Below, piece by piece: positions 25,472 through 33,293 of a DNA stretch of 64,000 bases. The notes below the pieces were generated by a model that had not been told where the DNA came from, made no database searches, and worked only from the letters and a program-made list of their open reading frames with translations. The DNA comes from Lentzea albidocapillata subsp. violacea. Its GTDB lineage: Bacteria; Actinomycetota; Actinomycetes; Mycobacteriales; Pseudonocardiaceae. How positions within the stretch are numbered: the stretch's first letter is position 1; every line of letters starts with the position of its first letter. The stretch lies in assembly GCF_900100275.1 (NCBI RefSeq), contig NZ_FNET01000011.1, positions 186,001 through 250,000 of the forward strand, read 5' to 3'. Both the position numbers and the translations under genes were made by a program.

Positions 25472-25487
25472 TTTACTGATGAGTAAC
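25472..25487. promoter_or_regulatory. Dyad TTACT-GATG-AGTAA upstream of ccr
   Basis: A near-perfect dyad, GTTTACT and AGTAACC around a GATG centre, lies about 45 bases upstream of the ccr start. The sequence AGTAACCTC recurs just upstream of the aldehyde dehydrogenase gene near 38892, and GAGTAACTT occurs upstream of the hydroxyacyl-CoA dehydrogenase gene near 33340. It is a candidate TetR-type operator. Confidence 0.4.
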
Positions 25488-25532
25488 CTCCGGCAACCTG
25501 CGACTATCCCTCACTCGGGAAGGAATGCCGCC

Positions 25533-26846
25533 GTGCAGAAGATCCTTGACGCGATCCTGGCCGATGAGCTGGGCGCGATCGGTTCGTTGGACGTTCCGGA
25601 GAGCTATCGGGGCGTGACGGTGCACGCGGACGAGGCCGACATGTTCTCGGGCCTCGAGACGCGGGACAAGGACCCGCGCAAGTCGCTGCACATCGACGAG
25701 GTCGCCACGCCGGAGCTCGGTCCGGGCGAGGCGCTGGTCGCCGTCATGGCGTCCGCGATCAACTACAACACCGTGTGGACCTCGATCTTCGAGCCGGTGT
25801 CCACGTTCGGCTTCCTGAAGAAGCTGGGCGGCCGGCACGACCTGCCGTACCACGTCGTGGGATCGGACCTGGCCGGCGTCGTCGTGCGCACCGGTCCCGG
25901 CGTCACCGCGTGGAAGCCGGGCGACCGAGTCGTGGCGCACTGCCTGGACGTGCCGCTGGAGGCGCCGGACGGCCACAACGACACGATGCTCGACCCGCAG
26001 CAGCGGATCTGGGGTTTCGAGACGAACTTCGGTGGCCTCGCGGACCTCGCGCTGGTGAAGTCGAACCAGCTGATGCCGATGCCGAAGCACCTCACGTGGG
26101 AGGAGGCGGCGTCGCCCGGTCTGGTGAACTCCACCGCGTACCGCCAGCTCGTGTCGACCAACGGCGCGAACATGAAGCAGGGCGACACCGTGCTGATCTG
26201 GGGCGCGTCGGGCGGCCTCGGTTCGTACGCCACGCAGTTCGCGCTGAACGGTGGCGCCACGCCCATCTGCGTCGTCTCGTCGCCGGAGAAGGCGGAGATC
26301 GTTCGTTCCATGGGCGCCGAACTGATCATCGATCGTTCCGCCGAGGGTTACAAGTTCTGGAAGAACGAGCACGAGCAGGACCCGCGTGAGTGGAAGCGTT
26401 TCGGCGCTCGCATCCGTGAGCTGACGGGCGGCGAGGACCCGGACATCGTGTTCGAGCACCCCGGCCGCGAGACGTTCGGCGCGTCGGTGTTCGTGGCCCG
26501 CAAGGGCGGCAAGATCGTGACGTGCGCGTCGACCTCCGGGTACATGCACCAGTACGACAACCGCTACCTGTGGATGAACCTGAAGAGCATCATCTCCTCG
26601 CACTTCGCGAACTACCGCGAGGCGTGGGAGGCGAACCGGTTGATCGCAAAGGGAAAGATCCACCCGACAGTGTCCAAGGTGTACTCAATGGACGAAACGG
26701 GCCAGGCCGCGCACGACGTGCATCGCAACGCGCACCAGGGCAAGGTCGGCGTGCTCTGCCTTGCGCCGGAAGAAGGTCTTGGTGTGCTGGATCACGAACT
26801 GCGCGCGAAGCACCTCACGGCTATCAACCGATTCCGGGGTGTGTGA
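25533..26846 (+). CDS. ccr: Crotonyl-CoA carboxylase/reductase
   Basis: This medium-chain dehydrogenase/reductase turns crotonyl-CoA, CO2 and NADPH into ethylmalonyl-CoA. The GTG at 25533 follows GGGAAGGA and gives 437 residues (VQKILDAILADEL...), close to the family length. Visible marks are DLPYHVVGSDLAGVVVRTGPGV, GFETNFGGLADL, the nucleotide loop IWGASGGLGSYATQFAL, and the CO2-site region HPGRETFGASVFVARKGG. Its partners in this window are ethylmalonyl-CoA mutase, epimerase, MeaB and thiolase. Ethylmalonyl-CoA may serve carbon assimilation or polyketide extender supply. Confidence 0.95.
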   Translation: MQKILDAILADELGAIGSLDVPESYRGVTVHADEADMFSGLETRDKDPRKSLHIDEVATPELGPGEALVAVMASAINYNTVWTSIFEPVSTFGFLKKLGGRHDLPYHVVGSDLAGVVVRTGPGVTAWKPGDRVVAHCLDVPLEAPDGHNDTMLDPQQRIWGFETNFGGLADLALVKSNQLMPMPKHLTWEEAASPGLVNSTAYRQLVSTNGANMKQGDTVLIWGASGGLGSYATQFALNGGATPICVVSSPEKAEIVRSMGAELIIDRSAEGYKFWKNEHEQDPREWKRFGARIRELTGGEDPDIVFEHPGRETFGASVFVARKGGKIVTCASTSGYMHQYDNRYLWMNLKSIISSHFANYREAWEANRLIAKGKIHPTVSKVYSMDETGQAAHDVHRNAHQGKVGVLCLAPEEGLGVLDHELRAKHLTAINRFRGV

Positions 26847-26855
26847 CCTTCCGGG

Positions 26856-26873
26856 GCTACCCGAACGGGTAGC
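26856..26873 (+). terminator. Hairpin between ccr and the DivIVA-like gene
   Basis: GCTACCC and GGGTAGC form a perfect 7-bp stem with loop GAAC, starting nine bases after the ccr stop and ending nine bases before the next start codon. It may end the ccr transcript or shape the ribosome site of the next gene. Confidence 0.5.
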
Positions 26874-26882
26874 GTGAGGGGC

Positions 26883-28298
26883 ATGGGCCTCGCCGACGAC
26901 CGTGACCTCGTCCCACTGGGATCCGGCTTCGACATCGTCAAGCGCGGTTACGACCGCGCTCAGGTCGAGGATCATCTCGAACGCCTCGACTCGGACCTGC
27001 GGCTGCTCGCCGCGGACCGCGATGCCGCCGTGTCCCAGACGTCCGACCTGGCGCGCCAGCTGGAAGCCGCACGCTCGGAGATCACCGAGATGCGCAACCA
27101 GGTGGAGCGCCTGTCACTGCCGCCGACGACGCTGGAGGGGCTCTCCGAGCGCCTCCAGCGCATGCTGCGGCTGGCCCAGGACGAGGCCAACGAGATCAAG
27201 GCCCGCGCCGAAGCCGAGGGCGGGCACATCCGTGCCAAGGCGGAAGCCGACGCGGGTGTGCTGCGCCAGCGCTACGAAACGCTGATCGCCGAACTCGACG
27301 AACGCCGCGCGGCCATGGAGGCCGAGCACAAGGGCGTGCTGGAGACCGCGCGCAACGAGGCCGAGAAGATCGTCTCCGAGGCCGAGAGCGCCGCCCGCAA
27401 GATCGCCGACGAGTCCGAGCAGCGCCGCGTGACCGTCGAAGAGGACTTCGAGATCGCGATGGCCGCCCGCCGCGCCGAGGCGATGGCAACGCTGGCAGCC
27501 CAGGAAGCCGCGTCCAAGAACGAGGCGGACCGCCGCATGCGCGAGGCCGCCGAGGAAGCCGCCCGCGTCCGAGCCGCGATCGCGCAGGAGCAGACCACCT
27601 CGAAGGCCGACGCCGAACGCCGCGTCCGCGAGGCCACCGAAGAGGCGAACCGCCGCCGCCACGCCGCGGTAACCGAGGCCACCGCACGCATCCAGGAAGC
27701 AACCGACGAGTCGAACCGCCGCGTGCGCGAGGCCACCGAGGAAGCCAACCGCCGCACCACCGCCGCCACCCAGCGCGTGGAGCAGCTCCGCAACCTCCGC
27801 AACCGCCTGTCGCACCAGCTCCACAACGTGCGGACGGCGCTGCAGGAGGTCGTGCCGCTGCTCGACCCGGTGGAGGAGGAGAAGCCGTCGGCGCCCGCTC
27901 CTGCCGCGCAGGGTCCGGGTGCTCCGGCACAGCGTTCGGGTGCTCAGGCTGCCGGTGCCCAGGGTTCCGGTGCCCAGGCTCAGGGCTCGGGTGCTCAGGC
28001 TGCCGCTGCGCAGGGTTCGAGCGCTCCGGCACAGGCTGCTCCGGCGCAAGGTCCCGGGGCCCAGGCTGCCGCCGCGCAGGGTTCCGGTTCTCCGGCGCAG
28101 GCCCAGCCCACGCAGGCTCAGGCCCCGGCTGCCGCTCCTGCGAAGCAGGCCACCCCGGCTCAGCAGGCCGCGCCGAACAAGCCGGCTCAGGCTCCCCAGC
28201 CAAAGGCGCCGCAGGCGCAGACACCTCAGGCCCAGGCACCCCAGCTCGACGGCCCCACGGCGCAGCTCGCGCGCCCGCAGACCGCCAAGAAGTCCTGA
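26883..28298 (+). CDS. DivIVA-domain coiled-coil protein with Ala/Gln/Pro-rich repeat tail
   Basis: This 471-residue protein starts with a short DivIVA-like membrane-targeting motif (GSGFDIVKRGYDRAQVEDHLERL). About 280 residues of continuous coiled coil follow, including repeated REATEEANRR units. The last 150 residues are low complexity, built from AQGSGAQA-like and AQAPQ-like repeats. Proteins of this type (Scy, FilP, Wag31 relatives) organise polar growth or form cytoskeletal scaffolds in actinobacteria. The ATG at 26883 is preferred over GTG at 26874. It is a single gene flanked by hairpins on both sides. Confidence 0.8.
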   Translation: MGLADDRDLVPLGSGFDIVKRGYDRAQVEDHLERLDSDLRLLAADRDAAVSQTSDLARQLEAARSEITEMRNQVERLSLPPTTLEGLSERLQRMLRLAQDEANEIKARAEAEGGHIRAKAEADAGVLRQRYETLIAELDERRAAMEAEHKGVLETARNEAEKIVSEAESAARKIADESEQRRVTVEEDFEIAMAARRAEAMATLAAQEAASKNEADRRMREAAEEAARVRAAIAQEQTTSKADAERRVREATEEANRRRHAAVTEATARIQEATDESNRRVREATEEANRRTTAATQRVEQLRNLRNRLSHQLHNVRTALQEVVPLLDPVEEEKPSAPAPAAQGPGAPAQRSGAQAAGAQGSGAQAQGSGAQAAAAQGSSAPAQAAPAQGPGAQAAAAQGSGSPAQAQPTQAQAPAAAPAKQATPAQQAAPNKPAQAPQPKAPQAQTPQAQAPQLDGPTAQLARPQTAKKS

Positions 28299-28313
28299 CA
28301 CCGCAAGCTCACG

Positions 28314-28342
28314 CAGGGGTCCCCCGCCCAGGGGGACCCCTG
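28314..28342 (+). terminator. Strong terminator after the DivIVA-like gene
   Basis: A perfect 12-bp stem, CAGGGGTCCCCC with GGGGGACCCCTG and loop GCCCA, is followed by an AT-rich ATTTCAATTAT. It begins 16 bases past the stop codon. It may also serve the convergent phosphatase gene. Confidence 0.88.
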
Positions 28343-28388
28343 ATTTCAATTATCCCATCCAGCACCGACAATTTCGCGTCCGCGCAGG

Positions 28389-28916
28389 TCAGCCCATGAC
28401 CTCGTAGACCGCAGGCATCGGCAGCGAGCGCCAGAACGCCCAGTCCACGGCGTGCCCAGCCGCCATCAACGCACGCGCCAGGAACGTCCCGTGCGACCCC
28501 ACCAGCACAGTCACGTCCGGGTACTCCTCAGCCATGCGCGCCAACGCTTTCCCGGCCCGCAAGGTCAGCGCGTCAAGGCTCTCCCCCGCCCCGTGCACGG
28601 ATCCCGGACGAGCCCAGCTGTGGGCGTACCGGGCCTCCCAGTCCGCACTCGGCAGCGGTCCCGACTCCCACTCCCGCAGCTCGGACCACGTCGTCACCGC
28701 GAGCCCCAGCGCGTCGGCGGCCGGTGTGACGGTCTGCACCGCGCGCAGCTGCGGGCTCGACAGCACCGCGGCGGGCTCGTACGCGGTGAGGCGCCCGGCC
28801 AACGACTTCGCCGCCTCCATGCCTGCGGGCGTCAGCGGGCGCTGGTCGTCGTCGGGCACGCCGAAGCGCGGCGGGACGGACTGCGCGTGGCGCACCAATA
28901 CGATTCGTGTCGTCAC
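28389..28916 (-). CDS. Histidine phosphatase superfamily protein
   Basis: This 175-residue protein carries the phosphoglycerate-mutase-like signature IVLVRHAQS with the phospho-acceptor His, Arg in SSPQLRAVQT, the acid in LREWESG and the second catalytic His in LVGSHGTF. It likely dephosphorylates a small metabolite; the substrate is not evident. The GTG at 28916 is chosen as the first start with the RHG motif at residues 9-11. It diverges from the acetyltransferase gene with a 24-base gap. Confidence 0.85.
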   Translation of the reverse strand: MTTRIVLVRHAQSVPPRFGVPDDDQRPLTPAGMEAAKSLAGRLTAYEPAAVLSSPQLRAVQTVTPAADALGLAVTTWSELREWESGPLPSADWEARYAHSWARPGSVHGAGESLDALTLRAGKALARMAEEYPDVTVLVGSHGTFLARALMAAGHAVDWAFWRSLPMPAVYEVMG

Positions 28917-28940
28917 AACACACCATCTTGGGGGAACAGG

Positions 28941-29486
28941 ATGTTCGTGAAATCGCTGGGCACGGACGGTGCCGAGCTCAGGCCGCTGGAACCGTGGCAG
29001 GCCGAGGAGTTCTTCGCGCACATGGAGCGCGGCCGGGAGTTCATCGGGCAGCACATCGGGTTCGCCGACAAGGCGGGAGACCTGGAGAGCGCACGCGCAC
29101 TCCTGCGGGGCTACGCGGACAAGGCGGCGGCCGACACCGGGCGGATCTTCGGGATCTGGCTGGACGACAAGCTGGTCGGCGGCGTGCTGCTGCGGGTGAT
29201 GGACGTCCCGCAGGGCCGCGCCGAGGTCGGGTGCTGGCTGGAGCCGGCCGCGACCGGCAAGGGGCTGATCACGCGGGCGTCGAAGATCCTCATCGACTGG
29301 GTGATTCGCGAGCGCGGCGTGCATCGGGTTGAGTGGCTGGTGTCGTCGGCGAACGCGCCCAGCATCGCGGTCGCGCGGCGGCTCGGGATGAGCAAGGACG
29401 GCGTGCTGCGCTCGTACTTCCTGTACCGCGGGGTTCGGCAGGACCTCGAGGTGTGGTCGGTGCTGGCGCCGGAGTGGGAGAGCTGA
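28941..29486 (+). CDS. RimJ/RimL-type GNAT acetyltransferase
   Basis: The 181-residue protein shows the GNAT fold of the ribosomal-protein acetyltransferase group: ELRPLEPWQAEEFFAH, IGIWLDDKLVGGVLL, EVGCWLEPAATGKGLITRA with the acetyl-CoA loop, and RVEWLVSSANAPSIAVARRLGM. GGGGGAACAGG precedes the ATG. Its substrate may be a protein N-terminus or a small amine. The stop overlaps the next start by one base (TGATG), so it is coupled to the hydrolase gene. Confidence 0.87.
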   Translation: MFVKSLGTDGAELRPLEPWQAEEFFAHMERGREFIGQHIGFADKAGDLESARALLRGYADKAAADTGRIFGIWLDDKLVGGVLLRVMDVPQGRAEVGCWLEPAATGKGLITRASKILIDWVIRERGVHRVEWLVSSANAPSIAVARRLGMSKDGVLRSYFLYRGVRQDLEVWSVLAPEWES

Positions 29487-30178
29487 TGGACGACCTGGTG
29501 CTACTGCACGCCTTTCCGCTCGACGCGCGGATGTGGGACGTGCCGGGCGCGCTGACGCCGTCGTTGCGCGGCCATGGTGAACCCGATCTCGACACCGTCG
29601 CCGCCCAGGTGCTCGGCGTGCTCGACGAACGCAAGCTGGACAGCGTCGTGCTCGGCGGCTGCTCGATGGGCGGCTACGTGGCGATGGCGTTGCTCAGGCG
29701 TGCGCCGGAACGCGTCAAGGGCCTGGTCTTCGTCGACACCAAGCACACCGCGGACACGCCGGAAGCGGCCGCGAACCGCCACGCGATGGCGGACCGCGTC
29801 GAACGCGAGGGCGTCGGCGAGTGGCTGGCGGACGCGATGCTGCCGAACCTGCTCGGCCCCAACGCGTCGGACACGGCGCGGGCGTCGGTGCGCACCATGA
29901 TCCTCGACCAGCGGGCCGAGGACGTGGCGTGGTGGCAGCGCGCGATGGCGAAGCGGCCGGACTCGACGGCCGTGCTGGAGTCGCTGAACGTCCCGTCCCT
30001 GGTGCTGGTCGGCGAACACGACAAGCTCGCGCCGCCCGACGTGGCGGCGAAGCTGGCCGTGACGCTGATGCACTCCACGAGCGAACGCATCGAGGACGCG
30101 GGGCACCTGCCGCCCGTCGAGCAGCCGGACGAGTTCCGCTTCCGGCTCGAACGGTGGCGTCAGCAGGTCGGAGTCTAG
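29486..30178 (+). CDS. Alpha/beta-fold hydrolase
   Basis: This compact 230-residue hydrolase has the nucleophile elbow GCSMGGY, the acid in VGEHDKLAPP and the His in DAGHLPPVEQP, with the oxyanion region LLHAFPLDARMW. It is likely an esterase or a hydrolase of an acyl or lactone substrate; the sequence does not tell which. It is translationally coupled to the upstream acetyltransferase. Confidence 0.85.
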   Translation: MDDLVLLHAFPLDARMWDVPGALTPSLRGHGEPDLDTVAAQVLGVLDERKLDSVVLGGCSMGGYVAMALLRRAPERVKGLVFVDTKHTADTPEAAANRHAMADRVEREGVGEWLADAMLPNLLGPNASDTARASVRTMILDQRAEDVAWWQRAMAKRPDSTAVLESLNVPSLVLVGEHDKLAPPDVAAKLAVTLMHSTSERIEDAGHLPPVEQPDEFRFRLERWRQQVGV

Positions 30179-30181
30179 GGA

Positions 30182-30475
30182 TTACCAGCGGCGCGCGGTC
30201 GGCCATCGCCGGCCGCGCGAGTCCCAGCACGCCTGGTGCCAGTGACGGCGTTCCTCCACCGAGCCCGTCTCCTGGGCGGGCCACGCCACGACGTGTGCGA
30301 CGCCGGGGCGGATCTCGTGGTCGCAGCCGGGGCAACGGTAGGTCTTCTGCGCCTGAGCGCCCGAGATGGCGCGGACCAGCCAGTCCCCGTCCGGGCCTGA
30401 CTCCGCGCGCGCCCAGCCGACACCACCACCGAGCGGTCGGGGGTCGTCTGGCTTGGGGCTGTTACGACGTGGCAC
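30182..30475 (-). CDS. Small conserved protein with a CxxC/HxxC zinc-finger-like motif
   Basis: This 97-residue basic protein has YRCPGCDHEIRPGVAHVVAW followed by RRHWHQACWDSR, giving a likely zinc site of two Cys, His and Cys. The front is Pro/Arg-rich. Similar actinobacterial proteins are often labelled ATP/GTP-binding, without visible P-loop here. It diverges from the FmdB-like gene, another small zinc-ribbon protein, with a 32-base gap. Confidence 0.75.
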   Translation of the reverse strand: MPRRNSPKPDDPRPLGGGVGWARAESGPDGDWLVRAISGAQAQKTYRCPGCDHEIRPGVAHVVAWPAQETGSVEERRHWHQACWDSRGRRWPTARRW

Positions 30476-30495
30476 GACAACACGTTAACCGCTCG

Positions 30496-30501
30496 TAGAA
30501 T
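30496..30501 (+). promoter_or_regulatory. -10 element TAGAAT for a leaderless FmdB-family transcript
   Basis: TAGAAT ends seven bases before the GTG start codon, so transcription would begin at the start codon itself. No matching -35 is seen. Leaderless genes with only a -10 are common in actinobacteria. Confidence 0.45.
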
Positions 30502-30507
30502 CAGGGC

Positions 30508-30711
30508 GTGCCGACCTACGAGTTCCGTTGCCGAACCTGCGACGACACCTTCGACGTGCAGCGCCCGATGAGCGAGTCGTCCTCGCCGGCGAACTGCCCC
30601 GAGGGCCATCCCGACACGGTCAAGCTGCTGTCCATGGCCGGGATCGGCGGCACGCAGCAGGCCGCGCCCGGTGGTGGCGGCGGTTGTTGCGGTGGAGGCT
30701 GCTGCGGCTAG
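30508..30711 (+). CDS. FmdB-family zinc-ribbon protein
   Basis: This 67-residue protein begins PTYEFRCRTCDDTFDVQRPM, the hallmark of the FmdB zinc ribbon (CxxC), with a second half ending in a Gly/Cys-rich tail (GGGGGCCGGGCCG). The original family member was proposed as a regulator of formamidase genes, but the role is generally unclear. It starts with GTG and is probably leaderless. Confidence 0.88.
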   Translation: MPTYEFRCRTCDDTFDVQRPMSESSSPANCPEGHPDTVKLLSMAGIGGTQQAAPGGGGGCCGGGCCG

Positions 30712-30785
30712 CGCCGGATCTTGAAGAGGTAGACCAGGCTGGCGACGAGCAGCGCCGCGGCGAGGGGAACGTGCAGCGCCGGTGA
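30708..30785 (-). pseudogene. 3' remnant of a membrane-protein gene
   Basis: The minus strand reads PALHVPLAAALLVASLVYLFKIRR and then TAG at 30708-30710. It has a clean membrane helix, a basic tail and strong GC third-position bias. The frame is closed by a stop about 35 codons upstream and holds no start codon, so it looks like the surviving C-terminus of a deleted gene. The parent family is not identifiable. Confidence 0.4.
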
Positions 30786-30883
30786 CGGTGGCGGCCGTCG
30801 TGGAGAACGACCGGATCACCAGGATCTAGGCGGTGCGGAACCCGGAAAAGCTGAAGCCCTGGCGAACCGCGGGACAGGGCTAG
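30782..30883 (+). pseudogene. 3' remnant of an ECF41-type sigma factor gene
   Basis: The plus strand reads VTVAAVVENDRITRI, an in-frame TAG at 30827-30829, then AVRNPEKLKPWRTAGQG and TAG at 30881-30883. The end of ECF41 sigma factors is typically ...IxxIYAVRNPDKL..., carrying the known NPDKL motif, and the TAG sits exactly where the conserved Tyr codon would be. The rest of the gene is missing. The fragment overlaps the stop of the minus-strand lipoprotein gene. Confidence 0.5.
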
Positions 30884-31473
30884 GACGTCTCGCGGTCGAT
30901 CATGACCTCGGCGATCTTGCGGCCCTGGTCGCAAACATCGCCGAACTTGCCGGTCGAGTCGATGACGATGATGCCGAGCCCGCCACCGTTGTAGGGCAGG
31001 GCGAGCACGCACGACGGTTCGATGTCCTGCTCGCCGGTGCGGTCCAGGTACGAGACCTTGTGGCCCTTCACGTCCCAGTCGCCGGTGGTGCGCTCGATCT
31101 TGATCTGCGTGCTCTCCCGGAAGCGCAGGGAGACACCGACTTCGACGTCGTCGACCTTCGTCGTCCAGCGGCACGACTCCTCGAACGTCGAGTCGTAGTT
31201 GATCTGCGTGGGCGGCGTTTCGGCCTTGCCGCCGGGGTAGGGCAGGTCCGTCCACTTCAGCTTGGCGCAGTTGGGCGTGATCTCGCCGTCGATCGGCCCG
31301 CTCTCCGGATCCTCGGACGCGCTGGGCTCGGTGTTCGGGTCCGTGGACCCTTCCTTGTCGAACGGTGAGGTCACGTCGAGAGGGGCCTGCGCGACCGGAC
31401 TGCCCTCGACGATCGCACGCGCACAGCCGGACGCGAGCACGAGGACAGCCAACAGGAGCACCAGTCGCCGCAT
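30880..31473 (-). CDS. Lipoprotein of unknown function (DUF3558-like)
   Basis: The 197-residue product has a lipoprotein signal with lipobox LASGC. An acidic, Ser/Thr/Pro-rich linker follows, then a small domain with three Cys (TPNCAKLKW, EESCRWTTK, EPSCVLAL). The spacing recalls DUF3558-type secreted lipoproteins of actinobacteria, which have no known activity. The ATG at 31473 has GGGAG close by; an ATG four codons upstream is the alternative. It lies downstream of the dehydrogenase gene, with a 44-base gap. Confidence 0.72.
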   Translation of the reverse strand: MRRLVLLLAVLVLASGCARAIVEGSPVAQAPLDVTSPFDKEGSTDPNTEPSASEDPESGPIDGEITPNCAKLKWTDLPYPGGKAETPPTQINYDSTFEESCRWTTKVDDVEVGVSLRFRESTQIKIERTTGDWDVKGHKVSYLDRTGEQDIEPSCVLALPYNGGGLGIIVIDSTGKFGDVCDQGRKIAEVMIDRETS

Positions 31474-31517
31474 GGCTCCCACCATGCCAGACGCGACATG
31501 GTGCCCCTGTGAGCGGC

Positions 31518-33293
31518 TCACGAGTAGTCGCGGAACCCCTTGCCGGTCTTGCGGCCGAGGCGACCGGCCGTGACCAGGTGTTCCAGCAACGGTGCCGGCG
31601 CGAAGCCGGGCTCGCGGAACTCGTTGTAGAGCGTGCGCTGGATCGCCAGCGACACGTCCAGACCCACGACGTCGAGCAGCGCGAACGGGCCCATCGGCAG
31701 GCCGCAGCCGACCTTCATCGCGTTGTCGATGTCGTCGGCCTCGGCGTAGTGGGCCTCCAGCATCTTCACCGCGTCGTTCAGGTACGGGAAGAGCAGCGCG
31801 TTGACGATGAAGCCGGCCACGTCGCCGCAGTGCACCGGGTGCTTGCCGAGGTCGAGGCAGATCTTGCGGGCCGTCGCGACCACGTCGGCGCCCGTGGAGA
31901 TCGTCTCCACGACCTCCACCAGCTTCATGACCTGCGCGGGGTTGAAGAAGTGCAGGCCCACGACGTCCGCCGGCCTGCTCGTGGCGGCCGCGACCTCGAT
32001 GACCGGCAGCGAGGACGTGGTCGTCGCGAGCACCGCGCCGGGCTTGCACACCTCGTCGAGCGCCGCGAAGACCTCCTTCTTGATCCCGATCTCCTCGGCC
32101 ACCGCCTCGACGACCAGATCGCAGTCCGCCAGTTCCACGAACTCCACGGCGGGCGAGATGCGGGCGAGCGCCGCGTCGCGGTCCGCCTCGGAGAGCCTGC
32201 CCTTGCTGACCGCGCGGTCGAGCGACTTGCGCACCGCGCCGATCGCCTTCTCCGCCTTGTCCAGACCGCGTGCCCGCAACACCACGTCGTACCCGCGCTT
32301 GGCGAACACCTCGGCGATGCCCGTGGCCATCGTGCCCGTGCCGATGACACCGACCCGTTGAACCTCACGAGCCTGCGTAGCACTGTCCACTTCGGACGGC
32401 GTGTGCACGTCCTTGACGACGACCGGCGAATCGGGCCCGTCGTAGGTGTAGAAACCGCGCCCGCTCTTCCTGCCGAGCAGTCCGGCCGTGATCATCTGCT
32501 TCAGCAGCGGCGCCGGCGAGTGCAGCCGGTTGCGCGACTGGTGGTACATCGTGTCGAGGATCTCGTACGCGGTGTCGAGACCGATGAGGTCCAGCAGCGC
32601 CAACGGTCCCATCGGGTAGCCGCACCCGTACCGCATGGCCGCGTCGAGGTCCTCGCGCGTCGCGTACCTGGACTCCAGCATCTTGACGGCGTGGTTGAGG
32701 TACGGGAAGAGGAGGGCGTTCGCGATGAAGCCCGCCCGGTCCCCGATCACGACCGGCGACTTGCCCAGCCGCTCGGTGAACGCGACCACGTCGGTGATCA
32801 CGTCCGGCTCCGTGACGACCGTGCGCACGACCTCGACCAGCTTGAGGACCTGCGTGGGGTTGAAGAAGTGCAGGCCCACGACCTTGCCGGGCCTCTTCGT
32901 GACGACGCTGATCTCGGTGATCGACAGCGACGACGTGTTGGACGCGATGATCGCCTCTGGCTTCAGGACCTCGTCGAGGTCCTTGAAGATCCGCGCCTTG
33001 AGCTCGATGCTCTCCGGCACGGCCTCGATGACGAGATCGCAGTCCGCGAGGCTGCTCAGGTCGAGGCTCGTGGTGACCCTGCCGTGCAGCGCCGTGCTCT
33101 CGTCCGCGGTCAGCTTCTCCCGCTTCACGGCCCGCTGCGTCGAGTGCTCGAGGTGCCCGAGACCGCGCTCGACGCCGGCCGCGTCGACTTCCACCACCTT
33201 GACGGCGAGCCCGGTGCGCGCGAGTACCTCCACGATGCCCGCGCCCATGGTTCCGAAGCCGACGACTCCGACGGTGTTGATTTCGCGCGCCAC
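31518..33293 (-). CDS. Tandem-duplicated 3-hydroxyacyl-CoA dehydrogenase
   Basis: From the GTG at 33293, six bases after GGGAGG, the protein has 591 residues made of two complete copies of 3-hydroxybutyryl-CoA dehydrogenase in a row. Each copy has a Rossmann NAD site (VGVVGFGTMGAGI and VGVIGTGTMATGI), the catalytic-site stretch VVGLHFFNP, and a C-terminal domain (GFIANALLFPYLNHAVKMLE and GFIVNALLFPYLNDAVKMLE; GRKSGRGFYTY and GRKTGKGFRDY). Each domain oxidises 3-hydroxyacyl-CoA with NAD or runs the reverse reaction. The usual enzyme is a single unit of about 285 residues. Confidence 0.9.
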   Translation of the reverse strand: MAREINTVGVVGFGTMGAGIVEVLARTGLAVKVVEVDAAGVERGLGHLEHSTQRAVKREKLTADESTALHGRVTTSLDLSSLADCDLVIEAVPESIELKARIFKDLDEVLKPEAIIASNTSSLSITEISVVTKRPGKVVGLHFFNPTQVLKLVEVVRTVVTEPDVITDVVAFTERLGKSPVVIGDRAGFIANALLFPYLNHAVKMLESRYATREDLDAAMRYGCGYPMGPLALLDLIGLDTAYEILDTMYHQSRNRLHSPAPLLKQMITAGLLGRKSGRGFYTYDGPDSPVVVKDVHTPSEVDSATQAREVQRVGVIGTGTMATGIAEVFAKRGYDVVLRARGLDKAEKAIGAVRKSLDRAVSKGRLSEADRDAALARISPAVEFVELADCDLVVEAVAEEIGIKKEVFAALDEVCKPGAVLATTTSSLPVIEVAAATSRPADVVGLHFFNPAQVMKLVEVVETISTGADVVATARKICLDLGKHPVHCGDVAGFIVNALLFPYLNDAVKMLEAHYAEADDIDNAMKVGCGLPMGPFALLDVVGLDVSLAIQRTLYNEFREPGFAPAPLLEHLVTAGRLGRKTGKGFRDYS

